Shown piece after piece: positions 1-5,053 of a DNA stretch of 5,053 nucleotides (position 1 is the stretch's first letter; the number at the start of each line of letters is the position of its first letter). The notes beneath the pieces are model-generated. The model saw only the letters and a program-made list of their open reading frames with translations, did not search any database and was not told where the DNA came from. Position numbers and translations under genes: made by a program. Location: positions 1 to 5,053 of the forward strand of contig CAYXXZ010000157.1 in the NCBI GenBank assembly GCA_964469165.1. The letters are read 5' to 3'. This stretch comes from CAYXXZ01 sp964469165 (GTDB lineage: Bacteria > Pseudomonadota > Gammaproteobacteria > Pseudomonadales > Porticoccaceae).

Positions 1-89
1 AAACCGTCCAGCATCATGCAGAAGTAGCAGATCGCAAGAATCAGAAATTGAACAGAAGTGAGTTTTCGCTCGTCGAGAAATTCTTCCAT
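1..89 (-). CDS. N-terminus of a probable MFS transporter (partial, runs off the left edge)
   Basis: Reading the minus strand from the ATG at 89-87 gives 29 codons before the window ends. The peptide begins MEEFLDERKL, continues TSVQFLILAICYFC and ends MMLDGF. A short charged cytoplasmic start runs into a hydrophobic first transmembrane helix ending in LDGF. This layout is typical of MFS transporters, and an LDGFD motif in helix 1 is characteristic of the aromatic acid/H+ symporter branch, where the aspartate is functionally important. The start is fixed by an in-frame TAG two codons upstream. The ribosome binding site is weak: AAGG lies 12 nt before the ATG. The gene follows receptor 1 on the same strand after a 175-nt gap. 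Inner-membrane uptake of the substrate delivered by the receptors is inferred from position. With only 29 residues visible, the family call is moderate and the substrate is unknown. Confidence 0.62.
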   Translation of the reverse strand, partial: MEEFLDERKLTSVQFLILAICYFCMMLDG

Positions 90-169
90 TTTCTACTGCG
101 ACCTTGCTGTTTGTGTATGCGCCAAGCTTTGGCTTGATTTTTATCCATGCACCCACGAGTCGGAAATTT
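90..169 (-). other. spacer upstream of the MFS-like gene
   Basis: This is the non-coding leader of the MFS-like gene. I see no convincing -35/-10 pair. The best AT-rich stretch on the minus strand is GGATAAAAAT (about 139-148), without a good -35 at proper spacing. A 13-bp odd-centred palindrome, GCCAA-GCT-TTGGC, lies at 121-133, about 32 nt before the start codon. It could be a regulator site or simply a small hairpin. The gene may be transcribed from this gap or by read-through from receptor 1, and the sequence does not decide between them. Confidence 0.4.
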
Positions 170-247
170 GAGCTATAAGCTGTAAGTTGAACTCTGGCAG
201 CACTCAGTTCTTCCAGAGCCCAACTTAAAACTTATGGCTTACAGCTC
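170..247. repeat. long imperfect inverted repeat after the receptor 1 stop codon
   Basis: The left arm is 170-197, the loop is 198-212 and the right arm is 213-247. The inner stem CTCTGG/CCAGAG is perfect. After a two-base mismatch, AAGTTG/CAACTT pairs, and further out the AT-rich GAGCTATAAGC region pairs imperfectly with the CTTATGGC region. The right arm is about 7 nt longer, and a second copy of the TTACAGCTC motif ends it. The palindrome begins 17 nt past the receptor 1 stop. Neither strand has a strong T-run directly after the stem, so it is not a classic intrinsic terminator. It may stabilise or end the receptor 1 mRNA, or be a dispersed palindromic intergenic element. The AGCTGTAAGCT style of sequence would suit a multi-copy repeat, but that cannot be tested here. 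Confidence 0.7.
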
Positions 248-264
248 GCAAAGCGCCGCCTTCC

Positions 265-2514
265 TCAGTAACGAAGACCAAGCGTAATACCGTAGGTCAG
301 CGGTGCCGCCGGTGCTCCTTTTGGCCCGGATGTGGCGCTGTTGGCCATATAGGCGTAGTACTCTTCATCCGTGAGATTGTTGCCCCAGATGCGCACATCG
401 AATTTTTCATTCGGTGCCGTCCATTTCACGGAGGCATTGACCAGGCTGAAGGCGTCTTGCTGTACCCATTTTTCGTTGTGAGGTTCGAAGAAATAATCGT
501 CAGTGTAGGCCCACGATAGCGCCAGATCGAAAAAGCCCACGTCCGTGGGGATGGTGTAGATTGCAGACAAGGTGCTGGTGAAAGGAATGGCTTGCAGTAA
601 CTCGTTGCCATCGAGGTCACAGCCGCGCTCCGCCGAGGGGCCTGCTCCTGTCGGATAAGTACTGAAGGCGCAGCCCGAGGGGATGGCGATCTGGTCGTTG
701 GGCGGCAGAGGAAAATAGGTGGGGCCGGTTTTGAAACTGTCGTACTCGCTGTCGAGCGCCACGAATCCGGCGCTCAACACCAGGTTGTCGACCGGATTGA
801 GAGTGAGGTCGGCTTCGACGCCTTGAATGGTCGCCTCACCACCATTGACGATGCGCGAACCACCGCCGGTCGGCAGATTGTTTTGCACCTGGATGTTGCT
901 GTAATCGTAAAAGAACGCCTCGGCATTCAACCTGACACGATTGTCCGCCCAGGTGGATTTGAAGCCGATGGAGTAGGCGTTGAGCTCCTCGGGCTCGACC
1001 GGATCCAGCGGGCCGGCACTGCTGCTGTTGTAGCTTCCCAGAGAATAAACGCCACTTTTGAAGCCACGGTTATAGGCAATGTAGCCCATGAAATCTTCAG
1101 TGAACTGATAGTCGATGGAGAAGCGACCGGTAACACTCGTAAAGCTCTCGTTGCTGGAGAATGGCCCCGCTATCACGACAGGCGCACCGCCGAGCGGCCC
1201 AAAGGTGCCTCCCGCCTCGCTGAGCTCGCGCTCGTCGCGCGTATAACGCAGACCAATGGTCATGTTCATGTCGGGGACCATTTCGAAAGTGGCCTGAGCA
1301 AAGGCGGAATAGGAGTCCGTGGTGCCGGTGCCATCCCCCGTTTGCTGGTTGACGCCGCCAAAGGCAGCCCCGGAGTAAATGGCCCGGTAGTCCGCGACTT
1401 CGTGCAGGTAATAGCCACCCACGATCCAATCCACGAGAGCGTCTTCCGGTGACAGCACCTGAAATTCCTGGGTCCAGGACTCGCTGTCCTGGGAGTAATT
1501 GGCAACCAGGAATGCATTGTGGGAGGCGGAGATATCGTAGTCGTTATAGGTTTCGGCGTTGGCGTAACCCGTGATGCTGACCAGACGCAGGTGGTCGAAA
1601 TCTTTCGAGACCTTGGCACTCAGCGAGCTGAATTCAACGGTGTAGTACTGGTTGTTGGGTGTATTGCCGTCGTAAAAACCGGCACCGGCATCCTCGGGCC
1701 GAATTCCGTCGCGTCCGTAATAACCCATCACCACCCGGTGAGCCATACCGATATCCGACTCTATATCGTTGTGAGACGCCGACAGCAGGATCGACAGACT
1801 GTCATCGGGTTCGATCAGCATCTTTCCTCTGACGCCCCAGGATTCCTCGGTTTGCAGGTCGTCGCCGGTCATGACGTTGGTGCCCCAGCCATCGGCCTGA
1901 TCTTTGTAGTAGCCCGCGAGGTTGACCGCCACGGTATCGGTCAGCCCCGTCGAACCGTAAAACTGCACCTTGGTGGTGTCATGGTTGGCGAGGCCGATGT
2001 CGACGCTTGCCGTGGTTTCATGCGTGGGGTTGCGGGTGTGCACATGAACGACACCGCCGGTCGCGTTGCGACCAAACAGGGTACCTTGCGGGCCTTTCAG
2101 AACCTCGATGGAATCGATGTTGTTGAACTCATAAATAGCGGCATAGGATGTAGGTAAATACTGGTCATCCACATACAGCGCCACCGATGGCTCATTGCCG
2201 ATGACCGTTGAGGGGTTGCCTACACCGCGCACGAAAGGCTGTGCACCAGCTCCCTGGCGATTGAAAGTGAAGCCGGGAACCATCTGCTTCATGGAAGAGA
2301 TATCGATAACACCGATCTTCTCGGCCACCGAGCTGGTTATCGCAGAGACCGCAATTGGCACATCCTGCAGATTTTGTGCGCGGCGCTGCGCGGTGACGAT
2401 GATTTCCTCGAGCCCCCTTGCCGAACTCGATGCTGTCGGTGATTGCGCATAACTAACTGCAGTGCACGCCACTAAAGAGAACAACAAAACGCTTTGCTTT
2501 TGTATGAAGCCCAT
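265..2514 (-). CDS. TonB-dependent outer-membrane receptor 1 (downstream paralog)
   Basis: This is a 749-residue TonB-dependent receptor, a usual length for the family. A signal peptide spans residues 1-23 with probable cleavage at SYA|Q. The TonB box EEIIVTAQ is at 36-43. The plug domain runs from about 45 to 160 and shows VPIAVSAIT, FVRGVGN (94-100), VALYVDDQYLP (111-121) and VLKGPQGTLFGRNATGG (138-154). The rest is the 22-strand barrel, with GLRYTRDERE (421-430), YNRGFKSGVY (481-490), WGNNLTDEEYY (710-720) and the terminal strand TYGITLGLRY ending in an aromatic residue, as expected for BAM-assisted insertion. The only cysteines of the mature protein, C615 and C632, probably form a disulfide in a surface loop. 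The ATG at 2514 is supported by AGGAG 8 nt upstream. The protein is about four-fifths identical by eye to receptor 2. The substrate is unknown; an MFS-like neighbour downstream suggests an organic nutrient rather than a siderophore. Confidence 0.96.
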   Translation of the reverse strand: MGFIQKQSVLLFSLVACTAVSYAQSPTASSSARGLEEIIVTAQRRAQNLQDVPIAVSAITSSVAEKIGVIDISSMKQMVPGFTFNRQGAGAQPFVRGVGNPSTVIGNEPSVALYVDDQYLPTSYAAIYEFNNIDSIEVLKGPQGTLFGRNATGGVVHVHTRNPTHETTASVDIGLANHDTTKVQFYGSTGLTDTVAVNLAGYYKDQADGWGTNVMTGDDLQTEESWGVRGKMLIEPDDSLSILLSASHNDIESDIGMAHRVVMGYYGRDGIRPEDAGAGFYDGNTPNNQYYTVEFSSLSAKVSKDFDHLRLVSITGYANAETYNDYDISASHNAFLVANYSQDSESWTQEFQVLSPEDALVDWIVGGYYLHEVADYRAIYSGAAFGGVNQQTGDGTGTTDSYSAFAQATFEMVPDMNMTIGLRYTRDERELSEAGGTFGPLGGAPVVIAGPFSSNESFTSVTGRFSIDYQFTEDFMGYIAYNRGFKSGVYSLGSYNSSSAGPLDPVEPEELNAYSIGFKSTWADNRVRLNAEAFFYDYSNIQVQNNLPTGGGSRIVNGGEATIQGVEADLTLNPVDNLVLSAGFVALDSEYDSFKTGPTYFPLPPNDQIAIPSGCAFSTYPTGAGPSAERGCDLDGNELLQAIPFTSTLSAIYTIPTDVGFFDLALSWAYTDDYFFEPHNEKWVQQDAFSLVNASVKWTAPNEKFDVRIWGNNLTDEEYYAYMANSATSGPKGAPAAPLTYGITLGLRY

Positions 2515-2522
2515 GGTCGTAA

Positions 2523-2527
2523 CTCCT
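2523..2527 (-). promoter_or_regulatory. ribosome binding site of receptor 1
   Basis: On the minus strand AGGAG is followed by 8 nt and then the ATG at 2514-2512. This is a strong Shine-Dalgarno match at good spacing. It confirms the chosen start, which also gives a complete signal peptide. Confidence 0.85.
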
Positions 2528-2560
2528 GTGCTGTTGAATTCACTTTATTTTATTTTTACC

Positions 2561-2608
2561 CGACCACACAGGTCGCGTAGCCGGCGAGGAATACGAACTC
2601 TCCTTGCC
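2561..2608 (-). promoter_or_regulatory. structured 5' leader of receptor 1 (two small hairpins)
   Basis: If transcription starts near 2613, the leader is about 100 nt and holds two hairpins. The first pairs 2601-2608 with 2583-2590 (minus strand GGCAAGGA with TCCTCGCC, seven pairs and one mismatch, 10-nt loop). The second pairs 2571-2575 with 2561-2565 (CGACC/GGTCG, 5-nt loop). An A-rich stretch, GTAAAAATAAAATAAAG, then leads towards the ribosome binding site. No U-run follows either hairpin, so attenuation is unlikely. I do not recognise a riboswitch class. mRNA stability or translation control is possible but is inference. Confidence 0.4.
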
Positions 2609-2619
2609 ATCTTTCATTC

Positions 2620-2648
2620 TTTTTACAGCAACCAAACACTCGCGTCAA
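2620..2648 (-). promoter_or_regulatory. sigma-70-like promoter of receptor 1
   Basis: On the minus strand TTGACG (2648-2643, five of six matches to the -35 consensus) is separated by exactly 17 nt from TAAAAA (2625-2620, four of six matches to the -10 consensus). The predicted transcription start is near 2613, about 100 nt before the receptor 1 ATG. It lies just downstream of the receptor 2 terminator, where a separate promoter would be needed. Operator-like repeats overlap the -35 element. Confidence 0.6.
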
Positions 2649-2660
2649 ACAAATGTTTGG
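2632..2660 (-). promoter_or_regulatory. operator-like inverted repeats over the receptor 1 -35 region
   Basis: Minus-strand reading shows CCAAAC (2660-2655), a 4-nt centre, GTTTG (2650-2646), then 8 nt and GTTTGG (2637-2632). CAAAC-N4-GTTTG is a 14-bp inverted repeat whose right half overlaps the -35 hexamer. The outer CCAAAC and GTTTGG also form a perfect pair of half-sites around the -35. This arrangement suits a repressor site. No similar motif is visible in the short stretch upstream of receptor 2. The regulator family cannot be named from this. Confidence 0.4.
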
Positions 2661-2675
2661 AATCTTGGCGCCCAC

Positions 2676-2709
2676 AAACAAAAACCCCGCAGCCGAAACT
2701 GCGGGGTTT
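2676..2709 (-). terminator. intrinsic (Rho-independent) terminator of receptor 2
   Basis: On the minus strand an 11-bp perfect stem, AAACCCCGCAG/CTGCGGGGTTT (2709-2699 with 2692-2682), encloses TTTCGG, which can fold as a UUCG tetraloop closed by a U-G pair. The stem runs into TTTTTGTTTG. It lies about 40 nt past the receptor 2 stop codon. A smaller GC hairpin, GCGGC-N4-GCCGC, sits between them at 2727-2740. The structure should end most receptor 2 transcripts before receptor 1, although partial read-through is possible. Confidence 0.92.
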
Positions 2710-2747
2710 GCTTTGAAAACCAGCCAGCGGCGTGCGCCGCGTGCCGA

Positions 2748-4997
2748 TCAGTAGCGCAGGCCGAGCGTAATGCCGTAGGTGGCCGGTGACGCCGGTGCTC
2801 CTTTCGGACCGGACGTGGCGCTGTACGCCATGTAGGAGTAGTACTCCTCGTCGGTCAGGTTGTTGCCCCAGATACGCACGTCGAACTTCTCGTTCGGCGC
2901 CGTCCATTTCACAGAGGCGTTCATCACACTGAAGGAGTCCTGCTGAACCCACTTCTCGTTGTGAGGCTCGAAGAAGTAGTCGTCAGTGTAGGCCCAGGAC
3001 AGCGCCAGGTCGAAGAAGCCCACATCGCTGGGAATGGTGTAGACCGCCGAAATGTTGCCAGTGAAGGGAATGGCCTGCAGCAGTTCATTGCCATCCAGAT
3101 CACAGCCGCGCTCCGCCATGGGGCTGCCCGGTTGTACGGGATAAGCCGTGAATGCACAGCCCTGCGGAATGGCGATCTGGTCGTTAGGCGCTTGCGGGAA
3201 ATAGGTGGGCCCAGACTTGAAGCTGTCGTACTCGCTGTCGAGCGCCACGAATGCCGCAGTGATAACCAGGTTGTCGATGGGGTTGACCGTCAGGTCCACT
3301 TCAACGCCCTGAATGGTCGCCTCACCACCGTTCACGATCCGGGTACCACCACCTGTAGGCAGGTTGTTCTGCACCTGGATGTTGGTGTAGTCATAGATGA
3401 ATGCTTCGGCGTTCAAGCGCACGCGATTTTCTGCCCAGGACGATTTGAAGCCGATGGAGTAAGCGTTCAGCTCCTCTGGCTCAACGGGATCGAGCGCCCC
3501 GGTGCTGCTGCTGTTGTAGCTGGACAGCGCATAAACACCGCTCTTGAAGCCGCGGTTGAAGGCGACGTAGCCCATGAAGTCATCGGTGAACTGGTAGTCG
3601 AGAGAGAAGCGACCGGTAACGCTGGTGAAGCTCTCGTTGTGGCCGAAGGGACCAGCCGTCACGATGGGAGCTCCGCCGACCGGCCCGAACGTACCGCCCG
3701 CGTGGCTGAGTTCACGCTCATCCCGGGTATAGCGCAGACCGATGGTCATGTTCAGGTCAGGCACCATTTCAAAGGTGGCCTGAGCAAACGCGGAGTAGGA
3801 GTCAGTGGTGCCGGTACCGTCCCCGGTTTGCTGACTAACACCACCGAAGGCGGCTCCGCTGTAGGTTGCGCGGTAGTCTGCGATTTCGTGGAAGTAGTAA
3901 CCACCCACGATCCAGTCAACCTCGGCGTCTTCCGGGGAGAGCAACTGGATTTCCTGGGTCCAGGATTCACTCTGCTGAGTGTAGTTGGCTACCAGGAAGC
4001 CATTGGTCGATGCGGAAATATCCAGGTCGTTGTAGTTGTCGCTGTCTGCGTAACCGGTAATGCTCACTAGCCGCAGGTGCTCAAAATCCTTGGACACTTT
4101 GCCGCTGAGCGACATGAATTTAACGTTGTAGTGCTGATCGTTGGGCGTGGCGCCGTCGTAGAAGCCGGCACCGACATCCTCGGGGCGCACATCGTTGCGA
4201 CCGTAATAGCCCATGACCGGACGGTGCGCCATACCGATGTCGGACTTGATATCGTTGTAAGACGCCGACAGCAGAACCGACAGGGAATCATCAGGCTCGA
4301 TCAGCAGCTTGCCCCGGGCGCCCCAGGACTCTTCCCACTGCAGGTCATCGCCAGTGATCACGTTCGTGCCCCAGCCGTCGTCCTGATTTTTGTAGAAGCC
4401 CGCCAGGTTGGCAGCGACGTTTTCCGTCAGGCCGGTAGAGCCGTAGAACTGCACCTTGGTGGTATCGTAGTTGGCCGCGGTGATATCGAGATCGCCGGTG
4501 GTTTCATAGGTAGGGTTGCGGGTGTGTATGTGAACCACGCCGCCCGTCGCGTTACGGCCGAACAGGGTGCCCTGGGGCCCCTTCAACACTTCCACCGAGT
4601 CGATGTTGTTGAAGTCGAAAATGGCCGCATAGGACGTCGGCAGATACTGGTCATCGACATAAAGCGCAACAGAGGGCTCGTTACCGATGGACGTGGACGC
4701 GTTGCCCACGCCGCGCACGAAAGGTTGGGCGCCGGCCGCCTGGCGGTTGAAGGTGAAGCCTGGAACCATTTGCTTCAATGAACCGATATCGGTGACACCG
4801 ATCTTCTCAGCCATGGTGGCTGTTACCGCCGACACGGCAATAGGCACATCCTGAAGGCTCTGTTCGCGGCGCTGAGCGGTAACAATGATTTCCTCCAGCC
4901 CGCTGAAACCCGATGATGCCGGCGCTTGTGCATAGCTACCCGCGCTGCAGGCCAGCGCGGAAAGCAGCAAGGCCGATTTCTTGTGAATGAAGCGCAT
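2748..4997 (-). CDS. TonB-dependent outer-membrane receptor 2 (upstream paralog)
   Basis: This is a full-length receptor of 749 residues, the same length as its neighbour. A signal peptide (1-23, SYA|Q) is followed by the TonB box EEIIVTAQ at 35-42. The plug is marked by FVRGVGN, VALYVDDQYLP and VLKGPQGTLFGRNATGG. The barrel ends in TYGITLGLRY. Compared with receptor 1 it lacks one residue before the TonB box and has one extra between the two mature-protein cysteines (C614 and C632), which restores the length. Differences gather in the signal peptide, around residues 165-180 and 255-345, and in the cysteine loop. Long stretches near FEMVPDLNMTIGLRYTRDER, YFFEPHNEKWVQQD and the C-terminus are almost unchanged. 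The ATG at 4997 is preceded by AGGAG at 7 nt. The promoter probably lies mostly beyond the window. Its role is active outer-membrane import powered by TonB. The substrate is unknown but is likely related to that of receptor 1. Confidence 0.96.
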   Translation of the reverse strand: MRFIHKKSALLLSALACSAGSYAQAPASSGFSGLEEIIVTAQRREQSLQDVPIAVSAVTATMAEKIGVTDIGSLKQMVPGFTFNRQAAGAQPFVRGVGNASTSIGNEPSVALYVDDQYLPTSYAAIFDFNNIDSVEVLKGPQGTLFGRNATGGVVHIHTRNPTYETTGDLDITAANYDTTKVQFYGSTGLTENVAANLAGFYKNQDDGWGTNVITGDDLQWEESWGARGKLLIEPDDSLSVLLSASYNDIKSDIGMAHRPVMGYYGRNDVRPEDVGAGFYDGATPNDQHYNVKFMSLSGKVSKDFEHLRLVSITGYADSDNYNDLDISASTNGFLVANYTQQSESWTQEIQLLSPEDAEVDWIVGGYYFHEIADYRATYSGAAFGGVSQQTGDGTGTTDSYSAFAQATFEMVPDLNMTIGLRYTRDERELSHAGGTFGPVGGAPIVTAGPFGHNESFTSVTGRFSLDYQFTDDFMGYVAFNRGFKSGVYALSSYNSSSTGALDPVEPEELNAYSIGFKSSWAENRVRLNAEAFIYDYTNIQVQNNLPTGGGTRIVNGGEATIQGVEVDLTVNPIDNLVITAAFVALDSEYDSFKSGPTYFPQAPNDQIAIPQGCAFTAYPVQPGSPMAERGCDLDGNELLQAIPFTGNISAVYTIPSDVGFFDLALSWAYTDDYFFEPHNEKWVQQDSFSVMNASVKWTAPNEKFDVRIWGNNLTDEEYYSYMAYSATSGPKGAPASPATYGITLGLRY

Positions 4998-5004
4998 GTG
5001 GTGA

Positions 5005-5009
5005 CTCCT
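5005..5009 (-). promoter_or_regulatory. ribosome binding site of receptor 2
   Basis: Minus-strand AGGAG (within GAGAGGAG) lies 7 nt before the ATG at 4997-4995, which supports that start. Further upstream, TATCAA (5034-5029) could be a -10 element, but its -35 would fall beyond the window edge, so no promoter is called. Confidence 0.85.
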
Positions 5010-5053
5010 CTCGTAGTGAACGTAAGCTTTTGATATTTCTTGTGGTACAGACT

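Noticed and set aside
123..144. Plus-strand hairpin CAAGC-TTTG-GCTTG followed by ATTTTTAT, resembling a small terminator
   Set aside because: No plus-strand gene precedes it, because 1-89 is coding on the minus strand. The stem is only 5 bp, so chance or an operator-like palindrome is as likely.
823..2157. Plus-strand open frames at 823-1452 and 1519-2157, opposite receptor 1
   Set aside because: They are shadows of the receptor 1 reading frame. Their resemblance to the frames opposite receptor 2 follows from the paralogy on the coding strand.
2464..2475. Lipobox-like LVAC (residues 14-17) in the receptor 1 signal peptide
   Set aside because: The paralog has ALAC at this place, which fits a lipobox poorly, and both keep an ordinary signal peptidase I site SYA|Q at residue 23. 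Lipidated receptors of this family are not the norm.
2515..2675. Fur box as an iron-control site upstream of receptor 1
   Set aside because: The A-rich leader has no GATAAT-like hexamer array and no 19-bp palindrome matching the Fur consensus.
2961..4781. Long plus-strand open frames (2961-4070 and 4077-4781), opposite receptor 2
   Set aside because: They are fully antisense to a clear receptor gene. Their translations show no recognisable domain, and no good ribosome binding site or promoter was found. Similar frames opposite receptor 1 reflect shared codon patterns, not conserved genes.
2748..4997. Assembly artefact or very recent duplication creating the second receptor
   Set aside because: The two copies differ at many synonymous and some amino acid sites along their whole length and have unrelated leaders, so they are genuine diverged paralogs.

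Overview
The window reads as one minus-strand uptake locus from a Gram-negative bacterium. It holds two complete, tandem, closely related TonB-dependent outer-membrane receptors (749 residues each) and, at the left edge, the first 29 codons of a gene that looks like an inner-membrane major facilitator superfamily (MFS) transporter. The receptor style (TonB box EEIIVTAQRR, plug motif VLKGPQGTLFGRNATGG, terminal aromatic residue), moderately high GC, AGGAG ribosome binding sites and one sigma-70-like promoter suggest a proteobacterium. A marine-type gammaproteobacterium or a sphingomonad would fit. This taxonomic placement is inference from family resemblance, not a database result.

Layout, following minus-strand transcription from right to left: 4998-5053 leader with ribosome binding site; 2748-4997 receptor 2; 2676-2709 a strong intrinsic terminator; 2515-2660 a promoter, operator-like repeats and a roughly 100-nt leader with two small hairpins; 265-2514 receptor 1; 170-247 a long imperfect palindrome just after the receptor 1 stop; 90-169 a short spacer; 1-89 the start of the MFS-like gene. 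No gene was found on the plus strand. Long plus-strand open frames there are antisense shadows of the two receptors.

Working model (inference): the receptors carry a scarce substrate across the outer membrane using TonB/ExbB/ExbD energy, and the MFS protein carries it, or a periplasmic product, across the inner membrane. The MFS N-terminus ends in LDGF, which resembles the aromatic acid/H+ symporter branch, so an aromatic or similar hydrophobic carbon source is a reasonable guess rather than iron. No Fur-box-like site was seen in the visible leaders. The two paralogs differ at many synonymous sites yet keep most of their protein sequence, and a terminator plus a new promoter separate them, so they look independently regulated. 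I see no clear evidence of a wholly new kind of system. The paralog pair and its separate control are the most interesting parts.
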